64,000 nt of DNA from Planctomycetaceae bacterium (GTDB lineage Bacteria; Planctomycetota; Phycisphaerae; UBA1845; UTPLA1), in NCBI GenBank assembly GCA_006969385.1, contig CP030884.1, positions 1,612,001-1,676,000 of the forward strand, read 5' to 3'. Below are positions 26,865 to 34,780 of the stretch, piece by piece. The notes below the pieces were generated by a model that was given only the letters and a program-made list of their open reading frames with translations, was not told the DNA's origin and did no database searches. Position 1 is the first letter of the stretch. The number at the start of each line of letters is the position of its first letter. A program made the position numbers and the translations under genes.

Positions 26865-27233
26865 ATGCCACGAACACGAACGAATGTTGCCCATCATAAA
26901 CGCGTAAAGCGCGTTCTGAAGGCGGCCAAGGGTTACTACGGCGGACGCGGCAAGTTGCTCCGCACCGCCCGCGACACGGTCTTGCGTGCCGGTGTGTACG
27001 CCTATCGCGATCGCCGCCGCCGCAAGCAGGATTTTCGTCGCCTTTGGATCACCCGCATCACGGGTGCCTGCCGAGCGCGGGGCACGTCTTACAGCCAATT
27101 CATCAACGGCCTCAAGCTTGCGCAGATCGATCTCAACCGCAAGATGCTGAGCGAGATCGCTATTGCCGACCCGGCGGCGTTCGATCGCTTGGTGGAGATT
27201 GCCGGCGAGCAGCGCAAGGCGGCAGCGGCTTAG
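26865..27233 (+). CDS. rplT: 50S ribosomal protein L20
   Basis: 122 residues. PRTRTNVAHHKRVKRVLKAA, GYYGGRGKLLRTARDTVLRA and LWITRITGACRARG are all diagnostic. The protein binds 23S rRNA early in assembly, and in other bacteria it represses its own operon by binding the leader. Last gene of thrS-infC-rpmI-rplT. Confidence 0.97.
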   Translation: MPRTRTNVAHHKRVKRVLKAAKGYYGGRGKLLRTARDTVLRAGVYAYRDRRRRKQDFRRLWITRITGACRARGTSYSQFINGLKLAQIDLNRKMLSEIAIADPAAFDRLVEIAGEQRKAAAA

Positions 27234-27250
27234 TCTCTGGTGGGGGTGAT

Positions 27251-27279
27251 GTCCCCCAGCCCCAGAGGGGCAGGGGCAC
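27251..27279. repeat. Palindromic repeat GTCCCCCAGCCCCAGAGGGG
   Basis: Reads GTCCCCCAGCCCCAGAGGGG, then CAGGGGCAC; the reverse complement of the copy at 14644 and the same orientation as 45812. Confidence 0.75.
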
Positions 27280-27411
27280 GCGACGCGAGTAGTCTCAGTG
27301 TCGAGCAGGCAAGCGCTATCGCAAAATGATGCCCGCGGCTGGCAGCCGAGGGAGCCCGAAGGAAATGCTCGTTCGGCTTAAGCGGCAGGCAGAATTGAAT
27401 GATCAGATTTC

Positions 27412-27441
27412 AAGACGCCAAATAGATGGGCGTCTTTTTTT
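27412..27441 (+). terminator. Rho-independent terminator downstream of rplT
   Basis: AAGACGCC (27412-27419) pairs with GGCGTCTT and runs into TTTTTTT; it sits just before the HAD hydrolase gene. Confidence 0.85.
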
Positions 27442-27459
27442 GTGCGCGGAGGTTTAGTT

Positions 27460-28116
27460 GTGCCCATCGAAGCCGTGATATTCGATATGGATGGCGTGTT
27501 GGTCGATAGCTACCAGCCGCATTTGGAAAGCTGGCGCATGTTGGCCGAGGAGAACGGGCTGGCGATTACCGAGGCGCAGTTTGCGGAGACGTTCGGGCGT
27601 ACCAGTCGCGACATCATCGGTCGCTTGTTCGGCGTGACGGATGCGGCACGGGTGGCGGCGCTGGATGAGCGTAAGGAGGCGCTCTATCGCGATGCGGTGC
27701 GCGGCAACGTGCCGGAGATGGCGGGTGCTAAGGCGTTGGTCGCGGCGCTGCATGCGTGCGGCATCAAGCTGGCCATCGGTTCGTCCGGGCCGTGCGAGAA
27801 TATTGTGTTGGTGCGCGACGAGTTGGGTTTGGCCGAGATGATGCCGACGTATGTCTGCGGCGCTGATGTCGAACACGGCAAGCCCGCGCCCGACGTATTT
27901 CTATTGGCGGTGGAGAAGTTGGGTGTTGCGCCGGCGAATTGTGCGGTCATCGAAGACGCACCAGCGGGTATTGCGGCGGCCAATGCGGCGGGAATGTTAA
28001 GTATCGCCCTAACGAGCACGCACGATGCGGCGGGGTTGAAAGATGCGGATGTGGTAGTTGATGCGTTGGCGGATGTCGAAAGCGCGCTAGGTTATCGTTC
28101 CGACTCATCTGAATAA
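27460..28116 (+). CDS. HAD-superfamily hydrolase, beta-phosphoglucomutase-like
   Basis: 218 residues. GTG 27460 follows GGAGG by seven bases. Motif I is AVIFDMDGVLVDS (nucleophile Asp9, acid/base Asp11), motif II the Ser-Ser of LAIGSSGPCEN, motif III the Lys of VEHGKPAPDVFL, motif IV VIEDAPAGIAAANAAGM. The helical cap after SYQPHLESWRMLAEENG is the C1 type of phosphatases and beta-phosphoglucomutases. The substrate is probably a small sugar phosphate, not determined. Its 3' end overlaps the convergent gene by 25 bases. Confidence 0.9.
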   Translation: MPIEAVIFDMDGVLVDSYQPHLESWRMLAEENGLAITEAQFAETFGRTSRDIIGRLFGVTDAARVAALDERKEALYRDAVRGNVPEMAGAKALVAALHACGIKLAIGSSGPCENIVLVRDELGLAEMMPTYVCGADVEHGKPAPDVFLLAVEKLGVAPANCAVIEDAPAGIAAANAAGMLSIALTSTHDAAGLKDADVVVDALADVESALGYRSDSSE

Positions 28117-28529
28117 TCACCCGCCAGTTTATTCCGGGCGACCTCGCCGCCATCCGTAAACATAAACTGATTCCCGCCATCAAACGTCGCGAGTTTGCGG
28201 TCGCTATTGGCGGCTTGCACGTCGACGCGACCGTCGCGGCCTTCGAGTTGAAAGTAGCGCGACGCCAACCGCATCAGCGACAGCCGCATCTCGGTCGATT
28301 GCTTTTCCCATACGAATGAGTCGATCCGCATCAGGTTCCGCTTGCTGTCGAGCGAGTGGATCGCGCCGTTTTCGGTGGCGGCGCGGGCGGCTTCGCGCAC
28401 GGTGCGACGGTACTCGGGCGTCATGCGCGACGTCTGCCAGCCGAGGTCGATGGTCTTGGCGCGCGATAGCAACACGCCGCCGATGGCGAGAACCGCGAAT
28501 GCGGCCAAAAGCATCAGAAAGTTGCGCAT
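28092..28529 (-). CDS. Membrane-anchored protein of unknown function
   Basis: 145 residues. AAGGAGG lies before ATG 28529. The N-terminal helix MRNFLMLLAAFAVLAIGGVL is an anchor or signal peptide, with no Cys box. The rest is charged (RRTVREAARAATENGAI, WEKQSTEMRLSLMRLASRYF, QLEGRDGRVDVQAANSDRKL) with a mixed helix/strand look. No family recognised. It follows the kinase gene on the same strand, but a terminator separates them. Confidence 0.7.
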   Translation of the reverse strand: MRNFLMLLAAFAVLAIGGVLLSRAKTIDLGWQTSRMTPEYRRTVREAARAATENGAIHSLDSKRNLMRIDSFVWEKQSTEMRLSLMRLASRYFQLEGRDGRVDVQAANSDRKLATFDGGNQFMFTDGGEVARNKLAGDYSDESER

Positions 28530-28593
28530 AGCGACGCCTCCTTGCGTTGATGGCGTCGGCTGTCGGCGCGGGGCTGATAAGCAATAAATGGAA

Positions 28594-28630
28594 ACAGGCC
28601 GCCGACTCAGAAGCGAGTGGGCGGCCTGTC
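28594..28630 (-). terminator. Terminator of the kinase gene
   Basis: CAGGCCGCC pairs with GGCGGCCTG, the stem extended by ACTC/GAGT with one mismatch. It lies between the kinase stop and the next minus-strand gene. On the minus strand it is followed by TTTCCATTTATT. Confidence 0.65.
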
Positions 28631-28696
28631 TGATTTTTCAGGGTTGAACCGGCGGGCGTTATCGCCCGTCGCGCAATTCGATGACTGGGCTTCGTC

Positions 28697-29512
28697 TTAC
28701 GCCGTCTTCGACAATCGATCGAATGTCATCTCGAGGCGATCTTTCACCAGCTTCATATTCTGCGGTCGATCTTCGCGCTCGTGCTGGCAGCAGTCTTTGA
28801 TCAACCGCATCAATGCCGGGTCGAGATTCTCGGCCTCTTCGCGCCAGTTGGGGTTTATCGTGGTCGAACCGCCGGCGAGCTTGGTGTTCAGCGCCGTTTC
28901 GACCGTGCGGCCGAGGAAAATGCGGTGCATGGTCGCGCCGAAGCCGAAGACGTCGGTGCGTTGGTCCAATGCCTGCTTCTTCACTTGCTCCTTGGCGATG
29001 TAATCCTGCGTGCCCTGGATGCGTTCCTTCTTGGTGTACATCGGGCAGGCCTGACCGAAATCGATCACCGTCGGGCGACCGTTGCGGCGGCAGAGGATGT
29101 TGATCGGCTTCAGGTCGGCATGTACGTAGCCGCGTTGATGCAGTTGATACAACCCGTCGGCGACGTGCCAGAAGATCTTGGTCAGCATCGCAACGCTTTT
29201 GCCTTCGGCAAACTGGTCGAGTTCGATGCCGTCGATGTATTCGAGCACGTTGTAGGCTTCGACGGTACGCAGTTTGCGTTTGATAATGCCGTATTCGGTG
29301 GCTTTACGCAGCGCGGGATGATCGTTTTCGACGCCGATTTCGAACTCGCGTTTGAGTTGACGCACCTGAGATTGGAAGTTTTCAGCGCTGGCGCTGACGA
29401 ACTTTTTGCAATAAAGCTTGTTGTCGCGCACATCGCGCATGAGCGAAACCTTGGTACCGGCACCGGTACCCAGCTCGCGAATAAACATGAGTGATTCGAG
29501 TTGCTTGCTCAT
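28697..29512 (-). CDS. Serine/threonine protein kinase-like protein
   Basis: 271 residues, kinase domain only. The Gly-rich loop is ELGTGAGTKVSL and the ATP-binding Lys is in LYCKKFV (36/37). The catalytic loop is YVHADLKPINIL (Asp133, Lys135, Asn138), and the metal motif is VIDFGQA (Asp151). The activation segment reads GTQDYIAKEQ where most kinases have GTxxYxAPE, so the usual P+1 Pro-Glu is replaced. The TDVFGFGATMHRIFLGR segment corresponds to the DxxGxG helix. No sensor or transmembrane part, so it is cytosolic. Catalytic residues are intact; activity is likely. Confidence 0.88.
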   Translation of the reverse strand: MSKQLESLMFIRELGTGAGTKVSLMRDVRDNKLYCKKFVSASAENFQSQVRQLKREFEIGVENDHPALRKATEYGIIKRKLRTVEAYNVLEYIDGIELDQFAEGKSVAMLTKIFWHVADGLYQLHQRGYVHADLKPINILCRRNGRPTVIDFGQACPMYTKKERIQGTQDYIAKEQVKKQALDQRTDVFGFGATMHRIFLGRTVETALNTKLAGGSTTINPNWREEAENLDPALMRLIKDCCQHEREDRPQNMKLVKDRLEMTFDRLSKTA

Positions 29513-30181
29513 TGGGCGGCCTCACTTCCGCACACACGCCTTCAGTCATCACAGGCGACGTTTCGCGCCGATTGCTTTCTTGCGGCGGGCAAAATCCATG
29601 CCGCATGATGACTAGGAGAGATATCGGTCGTTGCCTGGCTCAACTTGCCATTCGATTGCATCGCCTTAACGACCGATACGGTTGCCGAATTGGCGGTCCG
29701 ATCGCGTCGGCGGGCAAGGCGTGCCTTTCGGCATAGAGAGCATGACGACCTAGGGTTAACACTATTGCGGTGAACCTGTGCGCAGCATCGTGCGATACGG
29801 GTTTGCAGGCCGCTCTAGCGTTGGTCGGCTGCGGTTGCAGCCACGATTTATGAAAAAGTGAGGGGAATAAGCCGGAGGCGCGTTACGCAAAGGGGTATGA
29901 ATTAAGATTGCGAGAAACTGAACGCTCTGCCTTCTACGGTTGGTCACCACCCACGGATACCACGTCGAATAATATGCCGCCCCAAGTGACCATTCCAGTC
30001 CGATTTTTGCCGAAATCCCGCGCCGGTTCCCCGATTCTGGGTGGTCGACACTGGGCAAAATCTCACAAACCCGAGGGCCGGGGCGGTTTACCGCAGATTT
30101 GGCACGATGGCACGGAACGTGGAAGGTAATCGGGCAACCTCGCCGAGAGCCACCATTCGGTGGTGATTGGAGCTTCCCGAT
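29513..30181. other. 669-base intergenic region, no gene supported
   Basis: It holds the kinase promoter region and sequence without a convincing coding frame, tRNA or repeat. Open frames in it lack good ribosome-binding sites and family resemblance. Confidence 0.45.
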
Positions 30182-30358
30182 ATGTTCGCCGAAACCCCGC
30201 GCCGATCCCGCTCGCGCAGCACTTGGGATTCGTTGAAAATTCGTGTCCGCCGTTTGTTCTGGCGGGCCGCCCCCAATTGGACGCGTTCCCAACAGGAGCG
30301 CCGCGCGGCGGAAGATGAAGCGGCCGCCTGGCCGTCGCCCTGTTACGAGATCGAATAG
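30182..30358 (+). CDS. Possible 58-residue basic protein
   Basis: ATG 30182 with GGAG nine bases upstream. The product is MFAETPRRSRSRSTWDSLK, then a basic amphipathic stretch (IRVRRLFWRAAPNWTRSQQE) and an acidic end. The frame is followed after 63 bases by a good terminator, which suggests the strand is transcribed. No family recognised; could be chance. Confidence 0.35.
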   Translation: MFAETPRRSRSRSTWDSLKIRVRRLFWRAAPNWTRSQQERRAAEDEAAAWPSPCYEIE

Positions 30359-30421
30359 CGCGACGGCCTTTCGTTGCGATGTTGCAGACTATAGGCAGGT
30401 CGATACCCGACCTGCGCGCAG

Positions 30422-30456
30422 CCGACCCGCACTCCCCCGGCGGGTCGGTTGTTTTA
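30422..30456 (+). terminator. Rho-independent terminator
   Basis: CCGACCCGC (30422-30430) pairs with GCGGGTCGG (30440-30448), followed by TTGTTTTATT. It lies between the small ORF and the convergent GNAT gene, whose stop it overlaps. Confidence 0.75.
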
Positions 30457-30945
30457 TTGAATGACAAAGCGAAGTTCTTCGCAGCCCACCCATCGATCGG
30501 TTTCAGGTGCGTATCGAGTCGATTGCAAGGTGAAGCCGTTTTTCTCAAGCACGCGAATGGAGCCCGCATTACTCGCGGCCGTGGTGGCGATGAGCGGTCG
30601 GATCGACACTTCGGTTAGATATAGGGCTAAGGCGCGCGTTGCGATACCGCGGCCCCAGTATTGCGCCCCAAGCCCATAGCCGACGTGCCATTGGTCATCG
30701 ACGATTCGCGCGCCGACGGTGCCGCAAACTTCGCCGTCATAAAGAATCGTGCGTTGAATGATATCGGTCGCTTCGCCGCTCGTGATGCGGTCCCAAATGC
30801 GATGAAAGGCTTCTTTACTGCGCGGCTTCATCATTGCGACGCTGCGCCAAACAGGGTCACTTTCAAATGCGTGGAGAATGGGCGAGTCTTCGGCGCAGAC
30901 GGGTCGCAGGGAGATGTTGGGTTGGGGTTTTTCGTTTGATGACAT
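30454..30945 (-). CDS. GNAT family N-acetyltransferase, RimJ/RimL-like
   Basis: 163 residues. SLRPVCAEDSPILHAFESDP is the usual N-terminus; the acetyl-CoA loop is YGLGAQYWGRGIATRALALY (Q/R-x-x-G-x-G/A form); then ATTAASNAGSIRVLEKNGFT, the N-x-x-S-x-R-V-L-E-K-x-G-F motif of enzymes acetylating N-termini or small amines. Substrate unknown. Single gene. Confidence 0.88.
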   Translation of the reverse strand: MSSNEKPQPNISLRPVCAEDSPILHAFESDPVWRSVAMMKPRSKEAFHRIWDRITSGEATDIIQRTILYDGEVCGTVGARIVDDQWHVGYGLGAQYWGRGIATRALALYLTEVSIRPLIATTAASNAGSIRVLEKNGFTLQSTRYAPETDRWVGCEELRFVIQ

Positions 30946-31524
30946 GGCTTTGATGGTTAGGCAGATGAGCGATTAGAGACAGATATCCGCAGATGTAGTG
31001 GTTGAGAGTCTAAACGCGTCACAGTTGAAATAGCCTTTTCTTTTCGTTCAATTCTCGCGACGTCGATCCGCTTGGTTGCTCGAGCCAACCGGCTTAATTT
31101 CTGTCAGTAAGTCTAATTCGAAGTCTTCTTCTTATTATTTTGGCCCACAGTTCGACAAATTTGTATCTCGATCCCGTTAGGGATCATGGGAAAATAGCCC
31201 ACCGTTTCAACGGTGGGTAGGCATTTCGTCTAAAAGACGTCGTCCCGGTAGGGACAGAATGAGGTGAATGCCGATCCCGCCGTCCGTCCCGGACGGCAAG
31301 CATAGGGCGTGCAATACGACTACCCACCCTTGAAAGGGGTGGGCTATTGTCAATCTGTCCCTACGGGACGGGATCAACCGCTTTCATAACGGCGGGGGAA
31401 AATCCGGGGCATGCAAAACTCAGGTGTACTGATTCGGAGAATATGTTGATTGATGCGGAGTGCACAATCGATAACGTGGAAGCTGTCGCGCCGCGCGACA
31501 TCTACTAGGCGGCTGCCCTAACGC
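30946..31524. other. 579-base intergenic region containing a composite palindromic repeat
   Basis: No gene is supported. Its notable content is the composite repeat at 31170-31376, described separately; the remainder is AT-richer than its surroundings. Confidence 0.6.
31170..31376. repeat. Composite palindromic repeat (copy 1)
   Basis: Nested palindromes in order: GATCCCGTTAGGGATC; TAGCCCACCGTTTCAACGGT followed by GGGTA; GTCCCGGTAGGGAC; CCGTCCGTCCCGGACGG; then TACCCACCCTTGAAAGGGGT with GGGCTATT and GTCCCTACGGGAC as inverted partners of the left side. The whole can fold as one long inverted repeat with side hairpins. Related copies are at 54245-54452 and 63798-63890. Confidence 0.85.
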
Positions 31525-32289
31525 CTAATGTCCCGTGGGCTTACTTCGCCCAAACCAAAACTTCCCGATCGTTCCCAAGATCCAATACCCCGCCTTGATT
31601 GATCCTTTGATCGTGCCGCCGATTTTACTTTGACCGATGCGGCGCTTGTAGTGCACGCTGACTTGTTCGATGCGCAGGCCCTCTTGCAACGCGCGAATTT
31701 GCAATTCGACGGTCCAGCCGAACGCGCGGTCGCGCATGGCGATTCGGTCGAGGCTGGATTTGCGGATGGCGCGAAACGGGCCGAGGTCGCGATAGCGGAA
31801 TCCCCAGCGCAACCGAATCAGGTTCACGGCCAGCCAATTGCCGAAACGCTGTTGGGTCGACAACGCGCCGGCCTCGACGGTTGGGGCATCGCGCGTGGCG
31901 ATCACGAGATCGGCGCGATCATTGAGGATCGGCAACACGAGGTCGGGGATGCGGCCGAGATCGTCACTGGCGTCGGCGTCGAGAAAGAGTACGACTTCAA
32001 TGTTTGGGGCGATGTGTTGCATGGCGGCCCAACAGGCGGCTCCATAGCCGCGCTGGGGCTCTGAGACGACGGCCGCACCGTGGGCGCGGGCGACGGCGGC
32101 GGTTTCGTCGGTAGAGCCGTTGTCACCGATGATGACCTGACCGAGGCCGTAGCCCATGAGATCGGGCAGCAGCACGCTCAGCGATTCGGCCTCGTTGAGG
32201 GCGGGCATGACGACGGCGACGGCCTGAAGACTGGGTTTGGCCGACGGAACCGCCGAGTCGGAATGCTTTTGTTGGGTGAGGTTGGTCAA
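31525..32289 (-). CDS. Glycosyltransferase family 2 (DPM/DPG-synthase-like)
   Basis: 254 residues. The GT-A fold begins AVAVVMPALNEAESLSVLLP, then GDNGSTDETAAVARAHGA, then the metal-binding LFLDADASDDLGRI. RDLGPFRAIRKSSLDRI and FGWTVELQIRALQEGLRIEQ followed by VSVHYKRRIGQSKI are typical of the polyprenyl-phosphate glycosyltransferase-like subgroup. No C-terminal membrane helices are present, so it acts at the cytosolic face. The acceptor is unknown. Monocistronic. Confidence 0.88.
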   Translation of the reverse strand: MTNLTQQKHSDSAVPSAKPSLQAVAVVMPALNEAESLSVLLPDLMGYGLGQVIIGDNGSTDETAAVARAHGAAVVSEPQRGYGAACWAAMQHIAPNIEVVLFLDADASDDLGRIPDLVLPILNDRADLVIATRDAPTVEAGALSTQQRFGNWLAVNLIRLRWGFRYRDLGPFRAIRKSSLDRIAMRDRAFGWTVELQIRALQEGLRIEQVSVHYKRRIGQSKIGGTIKGSIKAGYWILGTIGKFWFGRSKPTGH

Positions 32290-32502
32290 TGTAACCTACT
32301 GAATAACAGGCAGTTAGGTTGGATGTTGGAGTCGTATGGTTGGGGTCGTCAGGGCGCCACCGTCTCAAGTTTCGGCGAAAGAATCGCTGATTCGTATCGC
32401 TGATAATGATATACTGTTACTTCATCGCAAGAAGAATTTCTCGAATTCTACTTCCAAACTCGTGGCCGACGCGAGCAACGACGTTCAGAAAGGTGCCACT
32501 TT

Positions 32503-33630
32503 ATGCTACGTAGTATGACGACACGATTCACGACACATTGCCTCAGTGCCGCGCTGGTGACCGCGTTTGTGGTGGGCGGCATGGCCCAAACGACGTTCGC
32601 CGACAGCGGCGTTGATATGAGCCCGATCCCAGCCGACCCGAAGGAGGAACGCGTTCAGTTGCGTTCTGTGACCCGATGGGGTGGTGAAGGGTTCAAGCTC
32701 AAACGGAGCCAGCACTATTCGATCATCTACGACACAAGCGAAGAAGATGTGGCCGTCTTCCAACGCGGCATCGAGCGCACTTACCGCTGGTGCATGCGAT
32801 ACTGCAAGGGTCTCGGCATTCCGACGCATAAGCCGGCCAAGAAGCTCGTTACGCATTTTTTCGACGACGTCAATGACTATATCCTCTACGGCTATATTTG
32901 CGGAAGCCCCGGCTTGACTTGGCAGACGCTGGGGTTCTACACGGACCGCACGAATTACACTTACTTTTATAACTTCCGCAACATGCCCGCCTACAAGGCG
33001 TTCCGCGAACGTGCCGAGCGACAAATCAAGTTGTTGGCCGAGCGCTTAAAGGGAAGCATTTCCGCGGAAGAGCGGGCCGCGATTCGCGAGCAGATCAAGC
33101 AACTGCGAATCACCACCAACTTTACGGTCACCGACGGCGGTGCCACAACGGAAGAAACGTTGCAGCACGAAGTTGCCCACCAAGTGTTGTTTAACATCGG
33201 CTTTCACAATCAGCGGGCGGGTTTGCAAAAAGGTGCCAATCCCCGTTGGTTGGCCGAAGGTATCGCCCAGCTATTCGAGCCCGTGGGTAACGGCAAAGAA
33301 TCGGGTTTCGGCGTGGTCAATCGGAAGTCGCGCGACATCTTCCTCATCCTGGCGCGGCGCGAGCAGTTATTCCCAATGAAAGTATTTGTTTCGGGTTGGG
33401 GGCCGTTCGGTAACCCGGGCATTGCTTATCCGCAAGCTTGGGCGCTGGTTCACTACCTCACGCGTATGAAGCGCGACGAGTTGGTGGGCTATCTCAACGA
33501 TTTGAACGCGCGACCGCCGGAGTTTGAATCGACGCCGGAGCAGGAAATCGCGCTGTTCGAAAAGCACTTCGGCCAGCTCAACGAAGCTTGGGAAGAAGAT
33601 TGGAAGGATTGGATCGAAGACGTGCACTAG
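32503..33630 (+). CDS. Exported DUF1570 metallopeptidase-like protein
   Basis: 375 residues. The start is ATG 32503, behind AAAGGTG. A signal peptide runs to about residue 33 (LSAALVTAFVVGGMAQTTFA). The DUF1570-type core contains QHEVAHQVLFNIG (His222, Glu223, His226 of HExxH) and PRWLAEGIAQLFEP, whose Glu252 fits a gluzincin third ligand. An amphipathic helix (about 168-205, ERAERQIKLLAERLKG and on) interrupts the domain. This group is common in planctomycetes and is presumed to be periplasmic peptidases; activity is inferred only from the zinc motif. Confidence 0.85.
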   Translation: MLRSMTTRFTTHCLSAALVTAFVVGGMAQTTFADSGVDMSPIPADPKEERVQLRSVTRWGGEGFKLKRSQHYSIIYDTSEEDVAVFQRGIERTYRWCMRYCKGLGIPTHKPAKKLVTHFFDDVNDYILYGYICGSPGLTWQTLGFYTDRTNYTYFYNFRNMPAYKAFRERAERQIKLLAERLKGSISAEERAAIREQIKQLRITTNFTVTDGGATTEETLQHEVAHQVLFNIGFHNQRAGLQKGANPRWLAEGIAQLFEPVGNGKESGFGVVNRKSRDIFLILARREQLFPMKVFVSGWGPFGNPGIAYPQAWALVHYLTRMKRDELVGYLNDLNARPPEFESTPEQEIALFEKHFGQLNEAWEEDWKDWIEDVH

Positions 33631-33665
33631 TCTTTGCTAACCAGCACCGGATTCTTTAAACATCG

Positions 33666-33705
33666 AACTGCCGGTCGGGCGAATGCTCGACGGGCAGTTT
33701 TTTTA
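33666..33705 (+). terminator. Rho-independent terminator after the DUF1570 gene
   Basis: AACTGCCGGTCG pairs with CGACGGGCAGTT, followed by TTTTTT. It overlaps the stop of the convergent larE gene. Confidence 0.85.
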
Positions 33706-34539
33706 TGCCTGTCGTACGCCGAAGGCGATGACTTCGTTCAGGCTGCCGCTGCGGAAGCCGCGCAGATCGACTGTCACGAATTGATAGCCGAACTCTCTTA
33801 GTGCGGCATCGACCTTCGCCATCGTCGCGGCTTCCGTTAATTCAGCGATACGGTCGCGCGGGACTTCGATGCGGGCGAGGTTGTCGTGATGGCGCACACG
33901 GCATTCGCGAAAGCCCAAACCGTGCAGAAAGCTTTCGGCGCGCTCGATTTGTTTGAGTTTTTCCGGCGTAATGGATTCGCCGTATTGCACGCGGCTGGAT
34001 AGACAGGGGGCGGCGGGTTTGTCGTGCGTGGGAAGGCCGGCGACTTTTGAGAGCGCGCGAATGTCGGCTTTGGTGAGACCGGCATCCGCCAGCGGCGAGG
34101 CGATGCCGTGGTCGCTCGCGGCTTTGAGGCCGGGGCGGTAGTCGCTCAGATCGTCGGCGTTGGTGCCGTTGAAGGCGATGTCGAGGCTATGTTCACGCAG
34201 GATGTCGGCCATGCAGGTGTAGAGGGCCGTTTTGCAATAAAAGCAGCGGTTGGTCGGATTGGCGAGATAGTTGCTGTCGTCGAACTCACCGGGATCGACG
34301 AGGTGGTGACGCACGCCGATGTGTGCGGCCAGCGCGATCGCGTCTTGCCGCTCGCGCTCGGCAAGGCTGAATGAATCACCGATCACCGCCAGCACGTTTT
34401 CGCGACCAAGGGCTTCGGCGGCTGCGTAGAGCAAATAGGTCGAGTCGACGCCACCGCTAAAGGCGATCGCAACGCGCCGGTATCGCGAGAATTGCCGTTC
34501 GAGTTGGTTCTTTTTTTTCGCTAACGCACTCGGAATCAT
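33703..34539 (-). CDS. larE: LarE-type sulfur transferase, three-cysteine form
   Basis: 278 residues. PP-loop AFSGGVDSTYLLYAAAEALG (ATP pyrophosphatase), NRCFYCKTALYTC, FNGTNADDLSDYRPGLKAAS and AAPCLSSRVQYGESIT are the LarE signatures. LarE adds sulfur to the pyridinium dinucleotide precursor of the nickel-pincer cofactor. Cys99 and Cys102 (CxxC) plus Cys179 are all present. In the LarE branch with three cysteines these hold a [4Fe-4S] cluster that carries the sulfur, unlike the single-Cys sacrificial enzyme. No larA, larB or larC lies in this window. In-frame ATG start at 34539; neighbours unrelated. Confidence 0.9.
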   Translation of the reverse strand: MIPSALAKKKNQLERQFSRYRRVAIAFSGGVDSTYLLYAAAEALGRENVLAVIGDSFSLAERERQDAIALAAHIGVRHHLVDPGEFDDSNYLANPTNRCFYCKTALYTCMADILREHSLDIAFNGTNADDLSDYRPGLKAASDHGIASPLADAGLTKADIRALSKVAGLPTHDKPAAPCLSSRVQYGESITPEKLKQIERAESFLHGLGFRECRVRHHDNLARIEVPRDRIAELTEAATMAKVDAALREFGYQFVTVDLRGFRSGSLNEVIAFGVRQA

Positions 34540-34615
34540 CGTGGCTTTATTTTAGGGGGGTAGGCGGCACTAAGAAATCTCGTTCACAGCTGACTTGGAT
34601 ACAACTATCGTTTCG

Positions 34616-34684
34616 CGGGGAGCATCGGCGTCCCGTCGGTATGAAAAGCTTACGCGTACTGCCGGGACGGCGATGCTCCCCACG
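34616..34684. repeat. Inverted repeat GGGGAGCATCGGCGTCCCG
   Basis: The left arm GGGGAGCATCGGCGTCCCG and the right arm CGGGACGGCGATGCTCCCC flank about 28 bases. Related to 47443-47511 and to the fragment at 63982-64000. Confidence 0.8.
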
Positions 34685-34725
34685 GTCGAAGTCGATTAAC
34701 ACCATTTCCCGGCATCGTTTGCGCA

Positions 34726-34757
34726 TAAAAAAACCGCCGATACGCGCTCGGCGGTTT
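34726..34757 (-). terminator. Rho-independent terminator of accA
   Basis: On the minus strand AAACCGCCGAGCGCGTATCG, then GCGG followed by TTTTTTT. The stem AACCGCCG/CGGCGGTT lies 24 bases after the accA stop. Confidence 0.85.
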
Positions 34758-34780
34758 GGTGAGTTCCGTTGCGGCAAACC

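Noticed and set aside
29605-29736. A 43-codon plus-strand frame starting MMTRRDIGRCLAQLAIRLHR
   Set aside because: It looks slightly protein-like, but there is no ribosome-binding site, no terminator or partner and no recognised family.
31170-31376. CRISPR array
   Set aside because: Repeats are palindromes of different sequence in nested order, not direct repeats with regular spacers.
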